Shown here: in pieces, positions 24,942-36,231 of the stretch | Layout of the letters: the number at the start of each line of letters is the position of its first letter | How positions within the stretch are numbered: position 1 is the stretch's first letter | NCBI GenBank assembly: GCA_014218235.1 | Contig: CM024755.1 | Location: forward strand, 100,730,948-100,794,947 | Direction of reading: 5' to 3' | Source: Colocasia esculenta | Lineage: Eukaryota; Streptophyta; Magnoliopsida; Alismatales; Araceae | DNA length: 64,000 nt | Made by a program: the position numbers and the translations under genes | The notes under the pieces: generated by a model | Seen by the model: only the letters and a program-made list of their open reading frames with translations | Told to the model about the DNA's origin: nothing | The model's database searches: none

Positions 24942-27900
24942 TGTAACGGTCCTGGATATTTATGCCCAATAAAGCTCCATATCCAAATCCACCTCCCGCG
25001 AACGGACCGAAGTCTCGCAAGGGATAGCTCACAATATAAAAGATAACCACAATAGTATAAGACACAAGAAAGTACATGTGCTCATATCTGCATATAATTA
25101 ATTTATAACTGTTCCAAAACATTATTACATGTCCAATTAAAAAGTACAACTACCCGGGGCATACCCCGAGAAAGCACAAGCTCACACAACACAACTAACA
25201 CTATTGCTCGTGGACAAAGTCTGCCACAGCTCCTTTGCAAGCCATACTAATGGTAAGCCCTCAAAAGAACTGTAGGGGAGGGAGCCTCAACAAGTCACTG
25301 GCTCAGTAGGGACCACCCAAAAATAACACATAAACTAAAGAGACCTCAACCCCAGAGGGTTTCACTGGCAACACCGATAGCCAAATCATATCATGCTCAT
25401 AACAATACATGATTAACAACAACTAAACATAATCTTATCAACTAATACAAATCTCAGAACGGATGAGGAATAGCAGGACTAGTCCAACACTACTAGTCTG
25501 CTCAACAACTAATATGCCTAGGCCACAAGCCTCACAGGCAAACTACTACAACAACTAGTCGCCTAAGCTATAAGCCACATAGGCCAACCGTTGCCTAGGC
25601 TATGAGCTTCACAGGCGAACCTCAAACACCTGGGTAAAAGGATCACTAACCAAAAGTTAGTCCAACATACCCCAAATCACGATATGACGAAAGCCACACA
25701 CAAGGTAGCAGGACTGGCTACAACGATGCCAATCCATCACACACTAAAATCATAATCGGAAGTTTACCCGAGGAAGGGTAGAACACAATGAGTGGTAGGT
25801 CTTACCACACGACCTCCACAGAGCATAGCTCCACCACACCACCTGAAAAGACTGTACACAACGTACCGCGAGAAACAGATACCCACAAAGGGTACAGGTA
25901 CCTACCACCACGAGGTACCACCACAAAGTCTCAGTACAACTGTGCCTCCTACCAGGCACACTACAACGGGTCAAACCACAACCAACGGGTCACTACACAT
26001 AAACCACAACCGGTGGCAAAGCACGAGTCGGAAAGGAATGACGCCACCACACGGGAACGGACTACTGGTTCATGATGCCAGTATTCATCCCGGACAACAC
26101 AACACAAGAACTACCTCTCAGTCTCACAGTCACAAACAAAAGGTCCAACTGCCGCTCCATAAGCACAAGCCAAAGAACAGTGGAGACCAACCAACACCAC
26201 ACCTACAGACCACACGGCTGCAGGTCCATGCCTAGCACCTTTAGAGACTCTAGCCTAAGCTCCCTAAAGCGAGGCACTGAGAAACAGGACTAGCTGGGGA
26301 CCAGTGTCGACTATTGGTGTCTGTATCCCCAACCACGAGCGCGCTACAAGCGACCGCACACCCACAAACACAAGTCACTGCCCTCTGTCGTCTTTCCCTT
26401 AGCCGGGCGTACAACTCAAACATAGGAGTGAGGGTGTCCAGAACAGACGACATAGACCTCGACGGTACACACAATACTGGGACAAACCCCGAGCACTAAC
26501 GTGCCTGGCTCACACAGAACTTGGGGTACCCAATTAGAGAGGTATTCCGGAATAGGCGCTGGACCACCACACTCGGCAATGCACAAACCACAATACCTAC
26601 ACATATTATCTTTATTACAAACCACGGTACACATATGAGGAATAGCTTGTCCTGGTCACTCTGTGACCCACAAGCTAGCCTACACAAACACATACACAAT
26701 TTACATTAAATAATAATAACTTGGCCTGTCATTGATCACGAGGTGACCTCCATTGCCGCATTAAACTTATTACACAATTACCACTTAATAATCGTACTCA
26801 CACTTTACCAGTTAAACCATCTTAAATAAATAATCTATAATAAACATTAAAGGACCAAGGCTAGGTTCACACTGGAACCTCACTGCCCAGTCACCACCAA
26901 TCAACCATATATATATGCTCAAACCATACAAACCGTTTGTCAACCACATAAACAACACGTCCACCACATGGACGACACGCTCAATGAGCACTACAGGTGC
27001 CAATGCACCACTCACACCAACCATGCACATAAGACATCGATAGTCAAATAATCATACTGTCTAAAACATGCACAACAGGACCTCTCAGCTGAGGTCGTGA
27101 CGTGGGGTAATGTTGCCTTCAGAACGCGACACCCTGATATGTCGCGTTCAAGAACCTGAACGTGTCAGGTCGGCCTGTCGCATTCAGAACACGACAGGGG
27201 CTCCGTCGCCTTCACAGGCAGGAACCCTAATCCAGGATGCTCTCCCCGGATCACCCCCACAAGCCATACAAACCATGTTTAATTCTCATTTTTCATGCTT
27301 TAATGATTGCCCTGACATGATATCTACTGTTTATAAAGCGATAAACAGTCCAAACATGCATCATACGCAATCCATGCAACAAAACTAGGTGGGATCTCCC
27401 TACCTTCGTGAAGAACACGTAAACCAACCACGACACGGCATCTCCCCGGCTCCATGCGATGTCCTCGCGGAGAGAGCGTGTCGAAAACCACTCCGAAACG
27501 CCGAATCGCCCGAAAATCCGTCACAGCAGCCTCCCCTAGCCGAGCAGAGCTTGCTGAGCTCTGTTCGGCCGACCTTACTTAAAAACACATCGCGGTTGGG
27601 AACGCGACGTAGCCCTCCATCATGACCTGAATGCGACATCCTAGGTCGTCACCTTCCCAAAGCTGACGTCAGCAAGTCGCCCAACGCGCGACATGCGGCG
27701 TGCATGCAGATGAGGACCGCATCTCAGTCGGCAAGCAGAACGCGACCACCAGAGCCACCGCGTTCAGAACGCAACACACACCATTGTCGCATTCACATGC
27801 AGAAAAACCTGTGAGCGCTTTGGGCCCAATCTACCGGCCCACAAAGCCTCACAACCGGCGAAAACACTTGAAACACAGACTAATGGGACACACACTGGCC

Positions 27901-27954
27901 ATCAAACCCGCTAAGCAAGGATCCACGAAGATCCGAAAAATGCGCGATGTTACA
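24942..27954 (-). mobile_element. 5' LTR of protein-free element
   Basis: Minus strand TGTAACATCGCGCATTTTTC (27954) to ATCCAGGACCGTTACA (24942). Uninterrupted, 3013 bp. It serves as the empty-site reference for the solo LTR in the sister LTR. The CG-rich cluster is at 27110-27800. No promoter element could be chosen with confidence. Confidence 0.93.
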
Positions 27955-27959
27955 TCCGG

Positions 27960-29363
27960 AGATGGCATCTCGGATTAGGGTTTCTGTCTGTGAAGGCAAC
28001 GGACCTTCCTGTCGCGTTCTGAACGCAACAAGTCGACCCGTCGCGTTCTGTTTCGGAACGCGACCTATCGGGGTGTCACGTTCAGAAGGCGACAGTAGCC
28101 CCCGTCGCGTTAACAGCTCTGAGGGCTTTATGGTTGTGTATGATAGTGTAACTATCGGATTATCGTTGCGTATTGTGTAATGCATTGGTAAGCGGTGCAT
28201 TGGCACTTGTGGTAAGTGGCATTACCGAGTTTGTGTGGTTGTGCGTGCGAGGCAAGTCGAGTATACAACGCCGCCCATCGTTACCTCTCGAGTCGGGTAC
28301 CCCAGGTTCTCTGTGAGCCAGGCACGTAGTGCTCGGGGTCTTGTCTCGGTACTTGTGTACTGTTTTAGTCTGTGTCATCTTCTTGGACACCCTTACTCTA
28401 TAGCTTGAGTAGTACGTCCGGCTGAGGGAAAGACAACAATGAGACAACGGGCGGTGTGTTGTGGGTGTACTTAGTCGCTTGTAGCGCGCTCTTGGTTGGG
28501 GGACAGACACTGGTAGACATACTGCTCCCCAGCTAGTCCTTGTTTCCAGTGCCTCACTTTAGGGTGCTCGGGCCAGAGACCTTAAAGGTGCCAGGCATGG
28601 AGCTGTAGTCGTGTGAGCTACAGTTGTGGTGTGTGTTTGTCTCCATAGCTTGTTGGTTCTGTGTAGTGGAGCAGTAGCTGGACCTTTTGTCCTTGGCTAC
28701 GAGGCTGAGAGGTAGACCTGTGTTGCTTGTCCGGATCTGTAGCTGGTGTCACAAACCAGTCTTCGTGACTATTGTTTGGCGTTACCCTTCTTTAGCTCGT
28801 ACTTCTGAGCATGGTTTGCCGTTTATTTATTTAAGTTGAGTTGTTGTTATTAGCTTAATTTTATTTAAGCAATGTGATTATTATTCCATGCTCAGTTAGA
28901 CTTGTTAGCTATAAATAATTGTGTTCTACTCCTACTTCTCTTGTGCTTTGTGGTTTGCGGCTTTTGAGGAAGTTTTCCTACTGAGCCAGTGACTCGTGAG
29001 GCTCACTCCTTATTGCTTTCAGGTGAGGGAGAGCAGGAGGCTTGTCACCCATCTTCTAGTCCAGAGCTGCGTCGCAGTGGTGTTGGGTCGACGCACCCAT
29101 CAATGTAATTTACTTTTCTATTGAGCCCAGGGGTATGCCCCAGGCCTGTGTACTTGAGTTTGACTTTTGTTGAAATTTGGCTATGTAAATCCATTGTAAA
29201 TATGTGTGAGATGTTGAATCTTATATATATATCAGTGCGTTCCTTTGTGTTTTCGTGGACTTGTGTGTGATATCCCTGGCGAGGCTTCGGCTTGTTCGCG
29301 GGAGGCGGAGTCGGGTCGAGCTCGTTATTAGGTTAACGGGTTTGAACGACGTGGTCCGTCACA
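27960..29363 (+). mobile_element. 3' LTR of plus-strand gypsy, second part
   Basis: Continues the LTR broken at 16861: the sequence on both sides of the break aligns with the sister family at 27230-27290. It ends GTGGTCCGTCACA at 29363, giving about 2.1 kb in total. AATTA (29364-29368) is the expected target duplication, but its partner is outside the window. The 28260-28760 block is repeated in diverged form at 29580-30060, which I read as the LTR of the host element into which this copy inserted. Confidence 0.7.
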
Positions 29364-31040
29364 AATTATGTTAAGTATGTGAGGGTTGTAAGAGTTATGT
29401 TGGCAATAGTTATATTGTTATGTAATTGTGTTAGAGGTCAAGTGATGACCGAGGAAAAACATATTATGGATAATAGATTGTCGTGGTTTGTAATCATAGT
29501 TTTAGGAGTAAGTTTAAGTATTCGACGTGGCTTGTGTGTTTGCTAAGTTTGGTGGTCCGACGCCTATTCTGGAATGCCTCTCTAGTCGGGTACCCCAGGA
29601 TCTGTGTGAGCCAGGCACGTTGTGCACGGGGTTGGTCTCAGTACTGTGTGTACTGTAGAGGTCTGTGTCGTCTTCTTGGACACCCTCACTCTTGTGTCGA
29701 GTTGCTCGTCCAGCTGAGGGAAAGACGACAATGGGGCAACGACTTATGGTGTGTGAGTGTTCTCTGTTCTATCGCTTGTAGTGTGCTCGTGGTTGGGGGA
29801 TGGACACTAGTAGACGTATAGGTCCCCAACTAGCCCTATGTTTCTAGTGCCTCACTTTAGGGAGCTCGAGCCGGAGTCTCTAAAGGTGTCAGGCATGGAT
29901 TGCAGCCCTACGGTCTACAGTGTGGTTTTGGTTGGTCTCCATAGTTCTTGTTCTTGGAGGTGGAGCCACAATTGGACCTTCTGTCCTTGACTACGAGACT
30001 GAGAGGTGGTTCTAGTGTGTTGTTGTCTGGGTTGGATACTGGCATCATGAACCAATAGTTTGTACCTGTGTGGTGGCGTCGTTCCTTCTGACTCTCCGGT
30101 TATGGTTCTTATTCATTTGTGTGTACTGTGCTAGTGGAGCCATTGTGCGATTGTGGTTCTGTTGTGGTACCTTTTTGGTTTCAGGTACCTGTACCCTTTT
30201 TGGGCAGTTGGTGGTTGTGGCACATCGTGTGCTGGTTTCAGGTGTTGTGGTGGAGCTGTGCTCCATGGAGGTTGTATTGTGTGGCCTTCCAATTGTCGTG
30301 TTTTACCCTTTTGTGGGTAGTCTCTTGATATGTTTTATTATTATGGTGTGTGGGGGACTGACTCCTTGTTGTCAGTCTCATACCCGTTCATTGATGGTTG
30401 GCTTGTATGGCTCGTGGTTACTAGTTTTAGTTACTGTGGTAGACTGGTGTCTCTGTACTAGTCTAGTTGTTTCCTTTCTTTTTTGTGAGCTGTGTTAGCT
30501 AGTGTGTTTATGATTAAATGCAATTTAATTATGTTTATTGCTAGCATGATCTTACTGTGGTGGCTCTCCAATTAGTGTTGCCAGTGAGACCCTTGGTGGT
30601 TGAGGACTCGGTTCTTTCTTTGGGTTACTAGTTTGTTGTTGCTTTTGGGAGGTCCTTGCTGAGCATGTGACTTGTTGAGGCTCACTCCCTTACAGTTCTT
30701 TTCAGGTGTTAGTAGCATGTTTGTCTTGCAGTGGTGTTGTGGTAGACTTGTACCACCAATAGTTGAGTTGTTGTTGTTGTTGTGTGAGCTTTGCTCTCTC
30801 GGGATATGCCCCAGATAGTTGTACTTTTCTTTTAGATATGTAATAATGTATTAGAACAGTGTAAATTGTTGTTAATTAGTATGAATACATGTACTTTCTT
30901 GTATCTTATACTCGTGTGATTGCCTTTTATATTCTTACTGGACACTTGTGTGAGTTATCCCTCACGAGACTTCGGTCTGTTCGCAGGAGGCGGGTCTGGA
31001 TATGGAGCCTTATTGGGCATAAGTATCCAGGGTCGCTACA
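29364..31040 (+). mobile_element. 5' LTR end of a second protein-free element
   Basis: 3' part of an LTR ending ATCCAGGGTCGCTACA at 31040 and directly followed by a primer-binding site. It matches the protein-free family's LTR (24942-27954) read in reverse. Its left part should lie beyond the inserted coding element, outside the window. Confidence 0.75.
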
Positions 31041-33200
31041 GTTGGTATCAGAGCATGGTCTAGTTAGAATACGAAAAAACATTAAGGTTACAATGTCCCA
31101 AGACATGGTTTAATGTCCACTACTGGTAGTAAGTCTGCGGTTTTATGTGGTTTTCAAACATGTTTTTGGTGTGTAAATTGCATGTATGTGTTTGTGAGGT
31201 TGGTAGTTGCTAGTGGTTTGCTGAGAATTAGTGTGGTTAATAGTGGTACAGTTTATATGGGTATATCAGTATGTTAGTTTGTTGCAGAAAGATATAGTTT
31301 TCTGAAGTTTCTTAGCTAGGGAGATTGAAGGAATTATAGTAGAGATTCATGAAATGCTTGTTGCTGGTATTAATAAATGTTGGATAGTAAGCTAGAAAGC
31401 AGAATGATCAGTGTTTCGAAAGATAGATATGATTGAATGAATAGAATTGATTTTTAGAAGACGTACAGTTGACCAGAAGAGTAATAGTTGTAGCAGGAGG
31501 TTTGAGAACATTGTTGTTAAAAGAAGTAACAGTGTAAGGATGTTTGGTATGGAGATCAGTTAAAGTATGTGCAGATGTGAGCAGTTTGTTATGGAAAGAA
31601 TAATGAAAGATGAGTGTTGGGTTAAGTTTCTGAGAATTTTAAGGAAAGGCTATTCAGTTGGAAAGTGGTAATTTATGATGATTCAGTAGAAAGATCTATC
31701 AGGATTCTAGTATTAAAGATATGATCAACAACATTTAGCAGTTATGCACATTATGTGGTAAAGAAGGTAAAGTATGTGTTCGAAAAAGATTGATGCCAGG
31801 AATGGTGAAAGTAGGATTAAACTGGGTAAGTAAGAACAGATTGGTGGAAGGTATTGAGCAGTACTATGATTTTAAGGATTTGGAACAAGGATTTCTCAGT
31901 GGAAAGGATTAAACAAGAAAGGGTAAGTCATTTAAGGAACATATAAGAAATGTTAGGTTGAGCAGAATAGAAAGATAGAGTGTGAAAGAATAAAAGTTTT
32001 GTTAAGATAATCAGAGGGTTTGAGTGGAATTGATATTAATGAGTATGTTGCAACAATAGTGTTTTCAGTAATTAAGAATGATGTTGCTATCGCAGGGAAG
32101 TGGAAGAGCAGATGCTGAGATTGTAAAACAACAGTGTGGAACAGAGGAATCAGAAAGGACAGATCATTATATTTAAGAGAAGTGAGTATTTAGATTTCAG
32201 ATTTTGGCAGTGTTCCAGTGAAAGGTGATTATATGCTAAGAAGAGTTACAGTATGAAGTGGAAAGTTTGAATGATACGGTGAGATTAGCCAGATAAAAGA
32301 ATAATTAAAGAAAAGACCTTGCATAGATTGTATTGTGTTTGATGCAGTTGGCAGTAAATTTAAAGTTCACCATTATTGATCAAAAGAAAGGATGAATATA
32401 ATAGATTTATAAGATGGTTTTAGCCAGATGGTTAAGGTAACGTTCATTAAAAGTTTATGTGGTAGCGCAGAATAAGTAATTCAGTTGAGCAGAGGTATTC
32501 TTTCGTTAGAGTATTTTTTAGAATTTGATATGAGAGTAGAGACAAATTGGTCAAGAAATAAGGAACATATAAGATTATGGCAGAATAGAGCAAAAAGAGT
32601 AAGTAATATGTATAGTAGGAAATTTCTGAAGTTAGTAAGTCGTGGAATACAAATAGAAAGGTTTGATCAGTCGAGTAGAAAAGTAGGAAATTTCTGAAGT
32701 TAGTAAGTCATGGAATACAAATAGAAAGGCTTGATCAGTCGAGTAGAAAAGAATTTTGGATCAGTTAGCAGATAAAGTGGTAGAGTATATACATAGTTGA
32801 TTGAGCAACTTTATTCCATGATGAGAGAGTACAATGTCACAGCAGTATGAATGAGTTACTTTGAAAAATTATAGATTCAATTTGATTAGTCAGCTATTTT
32901 GTAATTTCCAATTAATAGAATTCAGTGAAAAGAAAAGAGCAGAATATGATATTAGCAATATGGCAAAGAAAACAGTTTGAAGCTTCATGTATTTTCTTCC
33001 GGTAGTAATTGATTGAGTAAGATGGTTTTGGTAAGTGAATAAAGTCAGACTTAGATTTAGCTAGAGTCAGAGTAATAATGGAAATGGAAAAAATTGAAAG
33101 TGATAATGAGAGCAGAATTTGTAGAGTATTTTGACAAGTATCCGATGTAATCAGAGTGACGCAGCGGAAGCATGAAAGATTCATGATCTACAGGTTCTAG
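31041..33200 (+). mobile_element. Internal region of second protein-free element, truncated
   Basis: The primer-binding site TGGTATCAGAGC lies at 31043-31054. The sequence then follows the internal region at 24941->22407 to about 33200, where similarity stops before the polypurine tract and 3' LTR. No coding frame. It holds a tandem duplication of 68 bp at 32614-32750. Confidence 0.75.
32614..32750 (+). repeat. 68-bp tandem duplication
   Basis: Two adjacent units starting GTAGGAAATTTCTGAAG at about 32615 and 32683, nearly identical. A local duplication inside the non-coding internal region. Confidence 0.88.
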
Positions 33201-34029
33201 AATGTTTCCAGGAATCCTGCGTGCCTTATGGTTTGATCCATATCTTCTACCTCCGTTCTATACACACTAGGGTAGTTGGTTTCACATTTTCTGTTGTCGT
33301 ATTCCGCTGTGCACATCATTTTATAGATTGTCTTAATTGAGTTTAATCTATTCTATTTAAAAGATTTTTAAATTAGATGATAACCAATTCACCCCTCCCC
33401 TCTTGGTTGCTCACTTACATTGTGAAAATACTGAACTAGGATAAATTTCTTGTGTTCATGTTGTCGTATTCCGCTGTGCACATACACTTGTACTTCCCTG
33501 CATTGCCTAAAAGAGAATTTTCCTTTATACTCTTTTCCCTTAGGCACCGTCTCAGACCAAGCATTCTTGCTCATTTTGAACTTGGTCTAGGGGCATGGAT
33601 TTTATCTCTGTGTTTTAGAGTTGTTCCTCTTCATTTGAAGAGGATGCTGATAACTGTAAAATTTTTCGTGTTAAATTTCATACATATAGTTAATTTTAAA
33701 CATCTTTTGTCTATAAATAATGTGCAGTTTGATTTTAATTTTTCATTTTATCCATGAATAGTTTTTGAACATATTAGTTGATAATGGGTTAGAATACACA
33801 TGTTAGATTTTCATTAAATAAGTCACTATTTTGACTAATTAGGTACATAAAAAAATCTTTGTAAGTAAATATTTTATATAAATAATTCTTATCCTAATAA
33901 TATTTTTTAATAGTAGATAGGTATAAGTTTGTAAATAAATAAAAATTCTTTTTTACCCCATCCAATTTCATTAAACAAATTAAAAAAATTTAAATACCCC
34001 ACCATTGGCCATGCACTTAAAACCCTTTT
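33201..34029. other. Unassigned AT-rich stretch with copia LTR traces
   Basis: No gene. A 24-base sequence beginning GTTGTCGTATTCCGCTGTGC occurs at 33292 and 33463. ACCAATTCACCCCTCCCCTC (33388-33407) and GAACTAGGATAAATTTCTTG (33433-33452) resemble ends of SIRE-like copia LTRs (compare 52450-52480). The rest, 33630-34020, is AT-rich with nothing recognised. Confidence 0.5.
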
Positions 34030-34680
34030 ACCCTTTCTTTCCTTCTTCAGGTCGTTGGAAGAGTCTGGAAGCGGTGATGGGCGATTTGGGCAGATGCTGG
34101 GCAGACGATGGGCGATTTGGGCTGAGCTCGCGGCGATGGAGACAGTTGGGTGCTATGGAGGCTGGAGCTGGAGATTTGTAGGTTGCAGGGGTGGTTCGTG
34201 CAGCTGGCGCACAGATGGGGTTTGGGTGCGATGCTAGATGAGGAGCTGCTGCAGAGTCGCGTGGAGCTGGTGCGGATGGATCTGGTGTGTGGCGATGGGT
34301 GCGATGGATCCGGGATGTGGCGACGGCGTGATCGAAGCTGCTGCGGTGTGTAGAGGCCATGCGAAGCAAAGCTTGTGCAGCTCTGGTGTGTGCAGATCCG
34401 AAGCAGAGCGATGGAAGCTAGTGCTGCAGAGATGAGGCAGATGGAGCCCGTGCGGCCGGATCTGGGGCATGAGAAGCTCAAGCATGTGAGGCAGGCGCCG
34501 GCGTGTGGAGCGGAGCTACTGAGTTGGCATGGTAGTGCGATGCAGCTGGCACGGTGTGAAGCTGATCTTGGTGCGGCTGTTGCTGGTTCGTGCGAAGCTG
34601 ATGGCGGGAAGCGGATTTGGGCGCGATGGAGCTCGTGTGTGGGATTCCCGGCGTCTGGAAGGATCGATGAGCCTATATAA
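34030..34680 (+). promoter_or_regulatory. GC-rich block ending in a TATA box
   Basis: 650 bases of GATGG/GCTGGAG-rich sequence, sharply different from its AT-rich surroundings, with open frames on both strands that match nothing I know. GATGGGCGATTTGGGC occurs twice (about 34075 and 34109). TATATAA at 34674-34680 is followed by AGGACCCCAAGGTCC and then T-rich sequence, which suggests a promoter and transcript start, perhaps of an LTR. Not called as a gene. Confidence 0.45.
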
Positions 34681-36063
34681 GGACCCCAAGGTCCTCAGAG
34701 GCGAGAGTTCGATTTTTGGTTTTTTTTTTTTATTTCTTCCTTTCTTCTGGTTCAGATTTAAGGGAATTCGATTTTTGTGAGTTTTTTGGGTTTCTTCATT
34801 ACTGTAAGGGGTATTCTTCTTTGTTTCTTCCTGTCTTCTGTTGGGTTGGGCGAGAAAAGAATTAGACCATTTTTTTTTCCTTTCTTCTTTGCTGCTGGAA
34901 GGGCGATCTAGGGGGCATTGGATTTTCCATTTTTTTTCTTCAATGTTCCAGAGATGGATGATTTCTTTTTCTTTCCTTATGTGGAGATTGCTGCGAGAAT
35001 GAGGGCTGCTGAGATGGAGATTGTTATTTCATTTCTTTTATGTTTTGTTGGTCCGATCCAGTGCATTTAGTTTCCATTTTTTTTCTGTGTTTTCTTCTTC
35101 TGTGTTGTGAGAAGGACGATTGCTGGCGATTTTGTGTGTGTTGATTTCTTCATTTCTTCTGTCAATTGCTTCTTCCATTTCTGCTGTGTTTGATGAGATT
35201 GATTCATTGTTTTTTTCTTCCTTTCTTCTACATTTGTTGGCGGCTGGCATTTGGTGCATCTGAGGAATCCAGTGTTGTGCACAGCAGAGAAGGCACACAG
35301 CGACCAAGAACTCCTTTTCTTGGTTAGTTTTGGATTTGTCCGGCGTCTGGGAGTAACAGAGAGCTTCTGAGAGATCAAAGAACTTGGCGCTTCTTCAGTA
35401 TTTTCTTTCTTCGGTGAGATTTCTACTTCATTGGTGTTATTCTTCTTCCATCTGGACAAATCATGAGTTTGACATTGCGGTTTTAGATTTCTTCTATTGT
35501 TTTCTTGCTGAAGCATAAGAGATTGTGAAGGAGATGACTGTGTTTGTACTTGTTGTTCTGAAGTCTATTTTATTGTATTATCCTTTTATTCTTCATCCCT
35601 CGAGCTGTGAGGGTACAGTGATATGAACTTCTCATAGTTCATATTGTTCTCAGTGAAAACAATGTTTTATTAGATCTGTCATCAAGAGTTCTTAGTTCAA
35701 TTTTAATGCATTGAGAATTGAAGTCTTGTTGGTGCTTATTTGAGTAGTATCGTAGGTTCTTATTTTCTGTCTGATCATTGAGCTGTGAGGGTATTGATTC
35801 GATGTTTATGGAGAGCAATTCTTGTTGACCATTCATCCCTTGAGCTATAGGGGTAAATTGGTTTGATAGTTTCTAGTTAATCTTTCTGTCTATCTGTTTG
35901 ATACCTCAATTGTGAGGGTACAGTGGTACCAATTCTCTTTTAATTTCAATTCAGCTTGTTCTTTCATTAAGTTTGATCTGTCAAGATTGTGAGGGATTTG
36001 GTCGGTGCTGTTTACATACTCACTTTTAATGCATTGTTACTTTGGTGAAAAGTATCGATAGAG
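34681..36063. other. T-rich stretch with recurring GAGGGTA motif
   Basis: No gene. Pyrimidine-rich (TTTCTTCC words) to 35250. GAGCTGTGAGGGTA or close variants recur at 35602, 35780, 35842 and 35911, with a shorter form near 35987, each followed by a different sequence. Possibly the transcribed part of an old LTR driven from 34674. Confidence 0.4.
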
Positions 36064-36231
36064 TGTTCCAAAAAAAGCAATTCTTAAGTCAAATTCTATT
36101 CAGCCTCTCTGTGGATATGACATGTTCTCACTACTCTATTAGTTCATTTTTACTATTTTAACTCTGTGAGACAGTTTAGAGAATGTGAGTATATTGATTC
36201 ATGCACGGAACTCTAGACAACGGAAGTGTAC
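36064..36231 (+). mobile_element. Candidate copia solo LTR, first part
   Basis: Starts TGTTCCAAAAA and is preceded by TAGAG (36059-36063). It would continue at 52151 after the chromovirus insertion and end CTAACA at 52634, followed by TAGAG (52635-52639). Total about 650 bp. The right part clearly resembles SIRE-like LTR R/U5; the left boundary rests on the duplication alone. Confidence 0.5.

Larger units (their letters stand above)
16862..27954 (-). mobile_element. Complete protein-free LTR element (LARD-like)
   Basis: A full LTR-internal-LTR structure on the minus strand: 5' LTR 27954->24942 (3013 bp), primer-binding site 24939->24929, internal region 24941->22407 (2535 bp), and 3' LTR 22406->16862, which is about 3025 bp once a nested solo LTR is removed. 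The internal region has no gag or pol similarity and no long frame. It has a Del/Tekay-like sequence before the 3' LTR. The LTR start matches that of the coding element at 16155. It is therefore probably a non-autonomous derivative mobilised by gypsy proteins. It is inserted in that element's 3' LTR with a 4/5 matching duplication (TCCGA/TCCGG). Confidence 0.9.

Noticed and set aside
16155..31054. LTR shared by two internal regions in tandem (recombinant LTR-internal-LTR-internal)
   Set aside because: The two LTR ends at 29363 and 31040 allow a simpler explanation: nested insertion into an LTR. Kept only as an alternative.
34028..34485. Pro/Ser-rich frames of 83-144 codons on the minus strand
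   Set aside because: Several overlapping frames are open in a GC-rich, low-complexity block. None shows a domain or a splice pattern.
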